Virus record (IMG/VR): IMGVR_UViG_3300035698_018820
Coordinates: 1-23,172 of that record
Length of the DNA: 23,172 nt
Source of the DNA: a virus
Strand: one strand, 5' to 3'
The position numbers and the translations under genes were made by a program. How positions within the stretch are numbered: position 1 is the stretch's first letter; the number at the start of each line of letters is the position of its first letter. Positions 4,928 to 11,744 of the stretch are shown here, piece after piece. A model generated the notes under the pieces. The model was given only the letters and a program-made list of their open reading frames with translations, did no database searches and was not told the origin of the DNA.

Positions 4928-5108
4928 TTTGATAGGACGTGGGTTCGACTCCCACCAGCTCCACTATTTGGTAGATAAATGTTTTTGGGGCTGCCTTGGA
5001 TTTGACTGTTAAAGAAGTATGGTATATAGAAAATTAATTTAATATACAAAAGGCAATTTTTTGCAAAAGGCAGCATAATTTTATAAGATGAAATTATAAT
5101 GCAGCCCC
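4928..5108 (+). ncRNA. ssrA: Circularly permuted transfer-messenger RNA (two-piece tmRNA)
   Basis: tmRNA rescues stalled ribosomes and adds a degradation tag. Here its 3' half comes first: P2 strand TTTGATAG (4928-4935), GAC, T arm GTGGG-TTCGACT-CCCAC (4939-4955), acceptor CAGCTCC (4956-4962), discriminator A4963, without encoded CCA. After a 23-nt spacer (4964-4986) comes the 5' half: acceptor GGGGCTG (4987-4993), D-like CCTTGGATTTGA, P2 strand CTGTTAAA (5006-5013), a GTATAT/ATATAC stem, then the tag. Acceptor strands pair over 7 bp with one G-T; P2 pairs over 8 bp with two. The best tag frame is GGC at 5052 to TAA at 5078, peptide GNFLQKAA, ending in Ala-Ala as SsrA tags do; a GCA start at 5063 would give AKGSIIL. 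The stop codon lies in a hairpin (5075-5081 with 5091-5097) like P5. A mature form would need cuts in the spacer and CCA addition. No downstream T arm exists, so it is not a one-piece gene. Confidence 0.85.
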
Positions 5109-5135
5109 GATGGAGGCATAATATCCATCATTTTT
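5109..5135 (+). terminator. Rho-independent terminator of the tmRNA gene
   Basis: GATGGA (5109-5114) and TCCATC (5124-5129) form a perfect stem with a 9-nt loop, followed by A and five T's. It directly follows GCAGCCCC and marks the end of the permuted tmRNA transcript. Confidence 0.7.
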
Positions 5136-5157
5136 CAAAAAAATAAATTAGTTATAT

Positions 5158-5763
5158 ATGATAAATAACGAAGAAAGAAATAGATTACGTGATATTTTAT
5201 ATCCAATAATGTATGCTATCAATAGACATGATAAAGAAAATAAATTACAATATTGTATAGGTGGTGGAGCTGTTTTAGATACACTTGCTGATAATACAGT
5301 ACATAATGACTTTGATATATTTTTAGGGGATATTACTAATGGAGATTATTTTTATCAAATATTAAATGATATAGGATATTCACAAATATTTCAAAATGAT
5401 TGGGTAAGAAGATTTAGAAGTTATCATAATTATATAGATGTAGCACATTTTAAAAACTTCTCTCCCGTAGAATATGTTTTAAATGTAGATATGACTGTTT
5501 CTGCAGTTTGTATTGACAATGATTATAAATTATACTGTCATCCTGATTTCTTTAATGATATGAGAAGCAGGATTATTAATATCAAATCATTACAAAATAG
5601 AAAAGAAGCTATTAACAAACGAATGAAAAAAATGCAGGCTAAAGGATATACACCAACAGTTCAAGCCAAAAAAATAATACAATTATTTAACAGCAATGGT
5701 GATTATTCTAAATATCTCAAAAGTAATATTGATTATCAAACTCAAATAATTGATCTAATATGA
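5158..5763 (+). CDS. Nucleotidyltransferase (pol-beta superfamily, CCA-transferase-like head)
   Basis: Residues 32-55 read YCIGGGAVLD...HNDFDIFLGD: the Gly-Gly loop (35-37) and the D-x-D metal pair (D51, D53) of the pol-beta nucleotidyltransferase fold, with D111 in VLNVDMTV a plausible third carboxylate. At 201 residues it is shorter than complete tRNA CCA-adding enzymes but carries the head-domain layout; the basic C-terminal helix region (about 145-175) could bind RNA. It could add nucleotides to RNA 3' ends; seven of the eight tRNAs and the tmRNA here lack encoded CCA, and this gene follows the tmRNA. An unrelated NMP-transferring role, as in toxins, remains possible. No Shine-Dalgarno sequence; its stop overlaps the next start (ATGA). 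Confidence 0.75.
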   Translation: MINNEERNRLRDILYPIMYAINRHDKENKLQYCIGGGAVLDTLADNTVHNDFDIFLGDITNGDYFYQILNDIGYSQIFQNDWVRRFRSYHNYIDVAHFKNFSPVEYVLNVDMTVSAVCIDNDYKLYCHPDFFNDMRSRIINIKSLQNRKEAINKRMKKMQAKGYTPTVQAKKIIQLFNSNGDYSKYLKSNIDYQTQIIDLI

Positions 5764-6077
5764 AAAATACAGAAGACTTCCAGAAAATAAAACATAAAAT
5801 TTTAAGTATATATCCAAATGCATATACAAAAATTACTAAAAAAGGTCGATACTATTTAGTAGATGAACAGGGATATAGAATATTAAATGATGAATATAGA
5901 ATAACAGATCAAGATACTCTATATGAAGCATGGAAAAAAACATTAGAAATGTTATGGAATCAAACAATAATATTACGAAACAATAGGAAGTTCGACGAGG
6001 ACAAAATGATGAATAATATAATGAAAAAAATAAAAGAAAAAACCGACACGTTTTATTCATCCGACACATATATATAA
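5760..6077 (+). CDS. Hypothetical protein coupled to the nucleotidyltransferase
   Basis: 105 residues, lysine-rich, with a compact predicted alpha/beta N-terminal part (residues 10-45, KIKHKILSIYPNAYTKI...GRYYLVDEQGYRIL) and a helical C-terminal half. No motif, signal or membrane segment recognised. The ATGA overlap with the nucleotidyltransferase gene implies coupled translation and possibly a partner role. Followed by a 295-bp gap, so it is probably the last gene of its transcript. Confidence 0.6.
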   Translation: MKNTEDFQKIKHKILSIYPNAYTKITKKGRYYLVDEQGYRILNDEYRITDQDTLYEAWKKTLEMLWNQTIILRNNRKFDEDKMMNNIMKKIKEKTDTFYSSDTYI

Positions 6078-6372
6078 TAGATAAAAGTTACATAATAAAT
6101 ATTGAAAATTAAAAGTTACCGTTAAAAATTAAATTAGTAAATTTAAGGTTAAAATTAAACACAGATCTGTATTAAAAATATGAGTCAGTGGTATTACGAA
6201 ATACCACTATAAATTCTATTGACATACCTTAAATTTAAGTAAATATATTCTGTAAGAATATAATAAATATTTTTTAACGAAGTTGAAAATTTTAATCTAC
6301 GATTAAAAATAGTATAGTTATAACTTTATAATAATAGTAATAATATATACTTATATAAAATATACATTGTAT
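6078..6372 (+). promoter_or_regulatory. 295-bp AT-rich non-coding gap with hairpin and possible promoter
   Basis: No open frame of useful length. It contains repeated runs of the type GTTAAAAATTAAA (about 6110-6160), a perfect 9-bp hairpin AGTGGTATT/AATACCACT with loop ACGA (6187-6208), and a consensus-like TTGACA at 6219-6224 followed 17 nt later by AATATA. A host-type promoter for the gene at 6373 is a reasonable reading, weakly supported. The AT-rich repeats could also mark a replication origin, with nothing specific to confirm it. Confidence 0.35.
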
Positions 6373-7023
6373 ATGAATGAAAAAAATTATATAATAAATA
6401 ATTGGTCTGTTAAAGATGTATTCAATAATTCTTATTGGGATAATATATTTACAGAATACTATTCACAAGATACAATTTTAGATGATCCATTTACCTTATT
6501 AACTTCAGGAACAAAACGAAGTGGTGAAACTGATATATCATACGAAAGTTGGGAAATATTACCTGACACAATTAGAAATAAATTATTTGATAACAACCCA
6601 GTAATATATGTATTATGGTTTGTTGACTTAGCTAGTGATGAAATTAGTTTACTTCTCAATGTTATAAATAATACTTCAGAGGATAATATATATCAGTATA
6701 TTGTAGCTACAGAATCATTTAAAAAATTACAATTACAAAAAAATAAAGCTCACACGGATATGTTTGAGGAGTCTTTTAATAATTCAGAAATCTCAACTGT
6801 TGATATGAGTCAGTTACTTATATATTTTTTAGAAGAAATTAAAAAAAGAAAAGTAATTTCGTTTTCTACAAAACATTTTGTCATGATAGGTGGTTCTTCA
6901 ATTGAAAAAGTCGAAGGTATTCGTAAAATAATGAATAAAAAATATAAGTTAAAATATAAACTAGATATGAAACTAAGGAAAAGGGTATTACCTATATACA
7001 TATATGAACTAAAAGTTACATAA
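6373..7023 (+). CDS. Hypothetical protein
   Basis: I use the ATG at 6373; an in-frame TTG two codons earlier gives no advantage. The 216-residue product has acidic N-terminal and basic C-terminal halves, no membrane segment and no motif I recognise. The C-terminal 60 residues (TKHFVMIGGSSIEKVEGIRK, then a Lys-rich stretch ending in YIYELKV) look like a small beta/alpha module. The stop overlaps the next start by one base, placing it in an operon with the nuclease-like gene. Confidence 0.6.
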   Translation: MNEKNYIINNWSVKDVFNNSYWDNIFTEYYSQDTILDDPFTLLTSGTKRSGETDISYESWEILPDTIRNKLFDNNPVIYVLWFVDLASDEISLLLNVINNTSEDNIYQYIVATESFKKLQLQKNKAHTDMFEESFNNSEISTVDMSQLLIYFLEEIKKRKVISFSTKHFVMIGGSSIEKVEGIRKIMNKKYKLKYKLDMKLRKRVLPIYIYELKVT

Positions 7024-7445
7024 TGAGTCTTAATGAACAAGGTATTGCGGGTGAAAAAATGGCTCGCGAATGGTTATTAGATAAATACAGATATAATTTA
7101 AAAAATTTAACTCAAATTGATTGGCTTATTAAAGATATTAATGGTGATTGGTTTTGTGTTGAAGTTAAAAATAAAAAACGATTTAAAGGTTCAAAATATT
7201 ATTCTGATAAACCAAAGTATAACACATTTGAAGGACATGGATTAGATTTAAGACAATTTAATTACAGAATGGATTTATGGTCTGATAAAGATATACCATG
7301 TTTATTTTTAATTTTCGAACCAGATACTAAGTATATATATTATCAGTGGTTAAGTGTATTAAAAGATAAAGATAATCATTTAATAACAAAAAATAATATA
7401 ATAATATTTGATATCAAAGATTTTAATTGTGAAACGAGGAAATAA
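7023..7445 (+). CDS. PD-(D/E)XK nuclease-like protein
   Basis: 140 residues. The start NEQGIAGEKMAREWL gives a conserved Glu (E11) on a helix, followed by QIDWLIKD (D33) and WFCVEVKNKK (E47-V-K49). The order Glu, Asp, Glu-x-Lys on beta strands is the PD-(D/E)XK core shared by Holliday-junction resolvase-like, restriction-type and very-short-patch nucleases; a second conserved-looking block is GLDLRQFNYRMDLW. It would cut DNA with Mg2+. Specific role unknown; recombination or host-DNA breakdown are options. Starts inside the upstream stop (TAATG). Confidence 0.6.
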   Translation: MSLNEQGIAGEKMAREWLLDKYRYNLKNLTQIDWLIKDINGDWFCVEVKNKKRFKGSKYYSDKPKYNTFEGHGLDLRQFNYRMDLWSDKDIPCLFLIFEPDTKYIYYQWLSVLKDKDNHLITKNNIIIFDIKDFNCETRK

Positions 7446-7447
7446 TT

Positions 7448-7648
7448 ATGGAAGTTACATATGATATAAATGGAATACAAACAAAATATAATGCCGATTA
7501 TAAGGATGCATATGTTATATTTAATAATATAAAAATATATAAAAAGTATCATCCTAATGTATTTGAAGCATTAACAATTAAATCCTCAGAACATTTTGAT
7601 TTTAGAATTGTACCTTTACAAGGAGTAATTTTGACCAAAATAAAATAA
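7448..7648 (+). CDS. Small hypothetical protein
   Basis: 66 residues beginning MEVTYDINGIQTKY, with alternating hydrophobic residues suggesting a beta-rich fold. GAGG lies 10 nt before the ATG, inside the end of the nuclease-like gene, so it is the next gene of that operon. No recognised family. Confidence 0.6.
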   Translation: MEVTYDINGIQTKYNADYKDAYVIFNNIKIYKKYHPNVFEALTIKSSEHFDFRIVPLQGVILTKIK

Positions 7649-7705
7649 AAGTAGTAAAAAAACACGAAGTTAGTATATATATAATAAATAATAAGGAAGT
7701 ACACC

Positions 7706-7888
7706 ATGAGAACAAAAATTTTAGTAAGAAAACATCTGGACAGAGTAAATATTTTAATTACTAATGTTAAAAAAGGTATGGAAACTAATACTATTACAGA
7801 AGCTCAAACTTTTAATGTTATAAAAGAATTAGAAAAAGAACTTGAGTTTATAACAGAAAAAATTGAGTTGGAGCCTGACAGCTACTAA
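7706..7888 (+). CDS. Small helical hypothetical protein
   Basis: 60 residues with a good Shine-Dalgarno (AAGGAAG) upstream of the ATG. The C-terminal half, NVIKELEKELEFITEKIELE, is a short amphipathic helix that could form a dimeric coil. No recognised family. It begins 57 bp after the previous gene and ends 7 nt before the membrane-protein gene. Confidence 0.6.
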   Translation: MRTKILVRKHLDRVNILITNVKKGMETNTITEAQTFNVIKELEKELEFITEKIELEPDSY

Positions 7889-7895
7889 TAAATAA

Positions 7896-8933
7896 ATGAA
7901 AGAACGTTTATTACAAATATTTTTGATTATTACTGCTTTAGCTGTTGCAACATCAGCTGCTTACTTTTCTATATTTGGATTATCTAAATTATTCGCAGGA
8001 GCTATAACTGCTGTGATAATCATGGCATCTGTATTAGAAGTAGGTAAAGTAATGGCAGTTTCATATCTCTATCGGTTTTGGAAATATGTGAAAATTCCTA
8101 TGAGAATTTATTTATTTACAGCTATAATAGTTTTAATGACTATTACCAGTATGGGAATATATGGATTTTTAAGTAATGCATACAAAAAAACATCGACAGG
8201 ATTTGAATCTGCAAATCAAGGAATAGGTGTATTAGAACAAAGAAAACAAATATTTATAGATCAAATCGATAACTATAAATCTCAATCTGAAACATATGAT
8301 AATAGAATTAAATTATTATCTGAAATTAGAAATCAACAAGAGAATAGATTAGATTCATTATATTCTAAAGAATATTGGATTAGTATACGAAGAACAGAAA
8401 AAAGTATAAACGATGCTAATGATAATATTAATGATTTAAATTCAGAGAATAAATTAATATCAATGCAAATTATAGCATTGTCAGATTCAATAGGTAAAAT
8501 TGATTTAAATATATCACAAATACAAAATAATGAATTTAGTGCTGATTTAGGACCATTAATTTATATATCCGAATTAACTGGAAAGGATATGGATAAAATT
8601 GTTAATTGGTTTATTTTATTATTGATATTTGTATTTGATCCTTTAGCAGTAAGTTTAATATTAGCTGTAAATCAAGTGACATTACATATAAATAAAAATA
8701 AAAGAAGAAATAATCGAATTGCTAAATTAGATAAAGAATCAACTGAAAAATTAGGAAATCAACAAAAAAATGTGTATATTAAGAATACAGTATTATCTGA
8801 AGATGAAGCTATTGATAAAAATAAATTGAAACAAATATATAAACAATTATTTGATCAAGAAGAAGAACCTGATACTGATAATACCAATATAAAAAAAGAT
8901 ATAATTAATATAAAAAAAAAGATTAAAGATTAA
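7896..8933 (+). CDS. Multi-pass membrane protein with central coiled coil
   Basis: 345 residues. Three N-terminal membrane segments (about 7-25, 33-57 and 72-92) precede a long hydrophilic coiled coil (about 110-212), then a fourth membrane helix (237-259) and a charged, Lys/Glu-rich tail. The GLSKLFAGA...EVGKVMAVSYLYRFW and TSMGIYGFLSNAY blocks resemble, as I recall, a conserved but uncharacterised membrane protein of many environmental tailed phages; the role is unknown (envelope remodelling, lysis control and exclusion are all guesses). Odd feature: just before the stop lies an A9 run (8912-8920), and one frame over the reading continues to 9078 with 9-residue repeats, so an extended form through slippage, or a sequencing/indel error, is possible. 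Confidence 0.7.
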   Translation: MKERLLQIFLIITALAVATSAAYFSIFGLSKLFAGAITAVIIMASVLEVGKVMAVSYLYRFWKYVKIPMRIYLFTAIIVLMTITSMGIYGFLSNAYKKTSTGFESANQGIGVLEQRKQIFIDQIDNYKSQSETYDNRIKLLSEIRNQQENRLDSLYSKEYWISIRRTEKSINDANDNINDLNSENKLISMQIIALSDSIGKIDLNISQIQNNEFSADLGPLIYISELTGKDMDKIVNWFILLLIFVFDPLAVSLILAVNQVTLHINKNKRRNNRIAKLDKESTEKLGNQQKNVYIKNTVLSEDEAIDKNKLKQIYKQLFDQEEEPDTDNTNIKKDIINIKKKIKD

Positions 8934-9078
8934 GCCTACTAAAATAGTAAAACACGAAGAAACTACTAAAACAGTAAACCAAGAAGAAACTACTAAAATA
9001 GTAAATCAAGAAAAAAATACTATAACAAAAATGAATAAAAACGGTGGAATACAGTATTATAAAGTTCCAAAAAAATAA
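8914..9078 (+). other. Out-of-frame C-terminal continuation of the membrane-protein gene
   Basis: After the A9 run the +1 frame is open to TAA 9076-9078. It reads, from the point where frame 0 stops, PTKIVKHEE, TTKTVNQEE, TTKIVNQEK, then NTITKMNKNGGIQYYKVPKK. It has no start codon of its own before the repeats, no stop, and protein-like composition; it otherwise fills a 152-bp gene-free gap. Loss of one A, or ribosomal/transcriptional slippage on A9, would append about 50 residues to the 7896 product. Confidence 0.55.
8935..9015 (+). repeat. Three 27-bp tandem repeats (9-residue periodicity)
   Basis: Units at 8935-8961, 8962-8988 and 8989-9015 share the core ACTAAAATAGTAAA with a few changes (A to C at one site, AAACAC to AACCAA). 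Differences mostly conserve a T-K-[IT]-V-x-x-E pattern in the +1 frame, which suggests the repeats are or recently were translated. Confidence 0.8.
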
Positions 9079-9085
9079 ATAAATT

Positions 9086-9574
9086 ATGATAGGGAGTTCA
9101 AAGAGTCATTTTAAAACTGTTATATGTTCTAGATGTCATAAGATGTCAATGAAGATAGATATTAAAGCTGTTTCGGGAATATGTTGGATGTGTGTTCAAA
9201 TGATGTGTGATCCACCAGCTCAATATAAAAAAGCAGACCCTAATAAAAAACCCAGAGGTTGGGCATTTATGAATGAGTTTGTTGATAAGGAAGGAAATGT
9301 ATATCATAAAGGAATAGAACAACCTGAATTAAAAGGTACTAAAGAATCTACTGTTATAAAACCTAAAGTTGCGAAGAAAAGATTATCTAAAAAACAAAAG
9401 ATTAGGATGATGGATACTGCAGCAGCAAAAATGTATGACGTGAAGAAACAAATTGATACACTGGGTAAAGGTAAAGGCAATAAGGGAAAGATAAAAGTCT
9501 TAGAAAAAGAAATGAAAAAATTAGAAAGAATTGCATCCGGAAAAATTAAAAGTACAGATGAAAATAATATATAA
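9086..9574 (+). CDS. Zinc-finger-type hypothetical protein
   Basis: 162 residues. The N-terminus has two Cys pairs, CSRC (14, 17) and CWMC (33, 36), probably one zinc-binding site, with an extra Cys41. A conserved-looking RGWAFMNEFVDKEGNVYHKG block follows, then a very basic, Lys-rich helical C-terminal half ending in a coil (KKQIDTL...KVLEKEMKKLERI). This suggests nucleic-acid or protein binding. No enzyme motif. No Shine-Dalgarno sequence; the 3' end overlaps the deformylase-like gene by 17 bp. Confidence 0.6.
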   Translation: MIGSSKSHFKTVICSRCHKMSMKIDIKAVSGICWMCVQMMCDPPAQYKKADPNKKPRGWAFMNEFVDKEGNVYHKGIEQPELKGTKESTVIKPKVAKKRLSKKQKIRMMDTAAAKMYDVKKQIDTLGKGKGNKGKIKVLEKEMKKLERIASGKIKSTDENNI

Positions 9575-10157
9575 CATAGAAGAATTAAAAATGAAATGTG
9601 AATCACATTTCATTTTCGAAGAGAATCAAAAGATTGCTAAAGAATTGTTTAAAACTTTAGTAGATCATCCTACTGGTAATAAATTAGCTTGTAATCAAGT
9701 AGGAGTTACGAATCGTAGAGTAGCAGTTGTAAATGTAAAGGAACCGATATATTTAATAAATCCTCATATAATTGAGAGTAATATTTTAATTAATTTTATA
9801 TCTGATGATTTATCGTTTCCTCAAAAAATTGTTCCTACTCATAAATATGCACAAATATTAGTTGCGGCAGATAATTTTAAGACGCCAATAACTTTTGGAG
9901 TTAAAAATCATACAGAAGAAATGCCTATAACACATCCTAATATAGTAGAAGCATGTGCAATACAACATGTGATTGATATGTTAGATGGAATACACATGTT
10001 TGATAGATTAACTGTAAATAAAACGAATATACCTATATATAAAACAACTAAAGTTCCACGAAATAAAATAGTAACTTTAATCAAAAATGGAGAGAAAATC
10101 ATGATAAAGTCTAAATTTGCTGGAAAATATACATCTAATGGTTGGAAAATCAATTAA
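9558..10157 (+). CDS. Peptide deformylase homologue, probably inactive
   Basis: I start at ATG 9558 (199 residues), overlapping the previous gene by 17 nt; a TTG at 9531 or an ATG at 9591 are alternatives. The order of segments is that of peptide deformylase, which removes the formyl group from new proteins: motif I G-N-K-L-A-C-N-Q-V-G (40-49), motif II region ISDDLSFPQ (81-89), motif III IQHVIDMLDGIHMFDR (135-150). But the catalytic residues are gone: EGCLS has become SDDLS (metal-ligand Cys replaced by Asp), and QHExDH has become QHVIDM (catalytic Glu to Val, second metal-ligand His to Met). Only His137 remains of the usual ligands. The fold is probably intact, since glycines and hydrophobic positions are kept. 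Possibly a binding decoy at the ribosome or a structural use of the fold. Confidence 0.8.
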   Translation: MKIIYNIEELKMKCESHFIFEENQKIAKELFKTLVDHPTGNKLACNQVGVTNRRVAVVNVKEPIYLINPHIIESNILINFISDDLSFPQKIVPTHKYAQILVAADNFKTPITFGVKNHTEEMPITHPNIVEACAIQHVIDMLDGIHMFDRLTVNKTNIPIYKTTKVPRNKIVTLIKNGEKIMIKSKFAGKYTSNGWKIN

Positions 10158-10190
10158 TAATTTGGAAAATTGAATAATTTTTAGTAATAT

Positions 10191-10230
10191 TATAAATTAT
10201 TTTAAAGTATCATGGCAAATGTCATGATAC
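10191..10230 (+). promoter_or_regulatory. TATAAATT late-promoter-like box and hairpin ahead of the lysis gene
   Basis: TATAAATT (10191-10198) differs by one base from the T4 late promoter. GTATCATGGC (10207-10216) pairs with GTCATGATAC (10221-10230) with loop AAAT (one G-T). No T run follows, so the hairpin is a 5'-UTR structure rather than a terminator. Confidence 0.45.
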
Positions 10231-10255
10231 CTATGTTTAATTAACTTGGAGAATT

Positions 10256-10966
10256 ATGAAACAAAAAAGATTTGAAACAACAATTCCTTTAAAGCATAAA
10301 AGGATTGTCAATATTGTGTTATCGCTTACTGTGGTAACCACAATATTCTTATCGGGAATGCAATTAAATCGGAAGCAACTAATTAAATCTCAGAATCAGA
10401 CTATTGTGTATCAAGCATCGTTTATTGAATTTAATTCATCATACCAACAAATTTTTGATGAACAAGAAAAAACAATTGATTCAATGCATATTGAATTAGA
10501 ATCTGATGGATATATAAAATATTTAATTGAAAAACGATCTAAGATATTTTTGCCAGATTCAGTAGAAGATGATCATATTAGATTATTATGGGATAGGGCG
10601 GAAGAAAAACAAATTCCTGTAAATATTTTATTTAGATTGGTAAATAGGGAATCGGGATATGATTCAACTGCTGTATCAGTAAAAGGAGCTTTTAGTTATA
10701 TGCAACTAATGCCTGGAACATTTGATTGGATGTATGATAAAATGGAATTGACAGGAGGACATACACCTAGAAATAATATATTGATAGGCACTCAATTGTT
10801 AAGTGATTTATATATATATTGGAGTTCTAAAGTTGATAAAGATAAATATGCTTGGACTCTCGCATTAGCATCTTATAATGCTGGGAAGGGAAATGTATTA
10901 GAGTATAATGGTGTACCACCATATGCTGAAACAAAAGATTATATAAGTTATATACAAAATAATTAA
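10256..10966 (+). CDS. Membrane-anchored lytic transglycosylase (SLT family)
   Basis: 236 residues. A basic N-terminus and a single hydrophobic segment (about 18-36) anchor it in the inner membrane with the rest outside; a short coil follows. The catalytic domain spans about 105-236: LVNRESGYDSTAVS with catalytic Glu132, GAFSYMQLMPGT (144-155, usually GAxGxMQ), and ASYNAGKGNV (205-214). These are the soluble lytic transglycosylase signatures, so it cleaves peptidoglycan, in lysis or in cell-wall passage. A good GGAG precedes the ATG. It is the first gene after a regulatory gap with a late-promoter-like box, consistent with late expression. Confidence 0.88.
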   Translation: MKQKRFETTIPLKHKRIVNIVLSLTVVTTIFLSGMQLNRKQLIKSQNQTIVYQASFIEFNSSYQQIFDEQEKTIDSMHIELESDGYIKYLIEKRSKIFLPDSVEDDHIRLLWDRAEEKQIPVNILFRLVNRESGYDSTAVSVKGAFSYMQLMPGTFDWMYDKMELTGGHTPRNNILIGTQLLSDLYIYWSSKVDKDKYAWTLALASYNAGKGNVLEYNGVPPYAETKDYISYIQNN

Positions 10967-10984
10967 TATGTATAAGGATAAGTT

Positions 10985-11740
10985 ATGAATTTAAAAGTAG
11001 ATGAATTAAAAGAAAATTATGATAAACTAATAGAAATAATTAATAAAAATTTTACAGGTGATCGTAAAGAAAAATTATTAAAAATGTATGATGATTTGGG
11101 GGAGCGGATGCTTTTAGCACCTGCTTCTTCTTATAATTATTTTCATGGAGCATTTCCTGGTGGATATGTAATTCATGTATTAAATGTAGTTAAAATTATA
11201 CAAACAGTATATAAATTGTGGAAACATTATGGTGCATATACAGATGATTATACATTTGAAGAATTAATATTTGTCGCTTTAAATCATGATTTAGGTAAAA
11301 TAGGAAATCCAGAACATGAATTTTATCTTCCAAATGATTCTGATTGGCATATAAAAAATCAAGGTAAATATTATGTATTGAATCCAAAATTGCAACATAT
11401 GAAACATGCCGATCGTTCTATATTTTTCTTACAACATTATGGTATTAGAATGACGGAAAATGAAATGTTATGTATACAATTACATGATGGTCCATTTGAT
11501 AAATTTAATGCATTTAATTTTGATACCTTTAGTGAAGAAAAAATGCTGAAAAGTAATTTAGTATTTATATTAAATCAAGCAGACCATATATCATATAGAA
11601 CAGAATATGAATTGTGGAGAAAAAATAAAGGGAAATATTTTAATCCTACAAAAAAATTAAAAACAGTAAAACCAGTAAATGCAGAACAAAAGTTTAGTAA
11701 CTTATTTGATGATGTAGATAAAAAAAGTAAAAAGGAGTAA
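10985..11740 (+). CDS. HD-domain metal-dependent phosphohydrolase
   Basis: 251 residues with the HD signature: GGYVIHVLNV (H64), ALNHDLGKIG (H101, D102), further His in KHADR (141) and LHDG (167-168), and the final Asp in NQADH (200). Such enzymes hydrolyse phosphate esters in nucleotides or cyclic nucleotides. The His-rich set between residues 137 and 168 is typical of larger HD hydrolases. AAGGATA serves as ribosome site. The C-terminal 40 residues are Lys-rich and low complexity. The substrate is unknown; nucleotide salvage or a signal-nucleotide degrading (anti-defence) role are possible. Confidence 0.8.
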   Translation: MNLKVDELKENYDKLIEIINKNFTGDRKEKLLKMYDDLGERMLLAPASSYNYFHGAFPGGYVIHVLNVVKIIQTVYKLWKHYGAYTDDYTFEELIFVALNHDLGKIGNPEHEFYLPNDSDWHIKNQGKYYVLNPKLQHMKHADRSIFFLQHYGIRMTENEMLCIQLHDGPFDKFNAFNFDTFSEEKMLKSNLVFILNQADHISYRTEYELWRKNKGKYFNPTKKLKTVKPVNAEQKFSNLFDDVDKKSKKE

Positions 11741-11744
11741 TGTT

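Noticed and set aside
4987-5108. One-piece tmRNA starting at 4987
   Set aside because: No T arm or CAGCTCC acceptor strand occurs downstream; the only match is upstream, with P2 pairing across the spacer.
8935-9015. CRISPR-like array
   Set aside because: The 27-bp units are directly adjacent with no spacers and read as 9-residue protein repeats.
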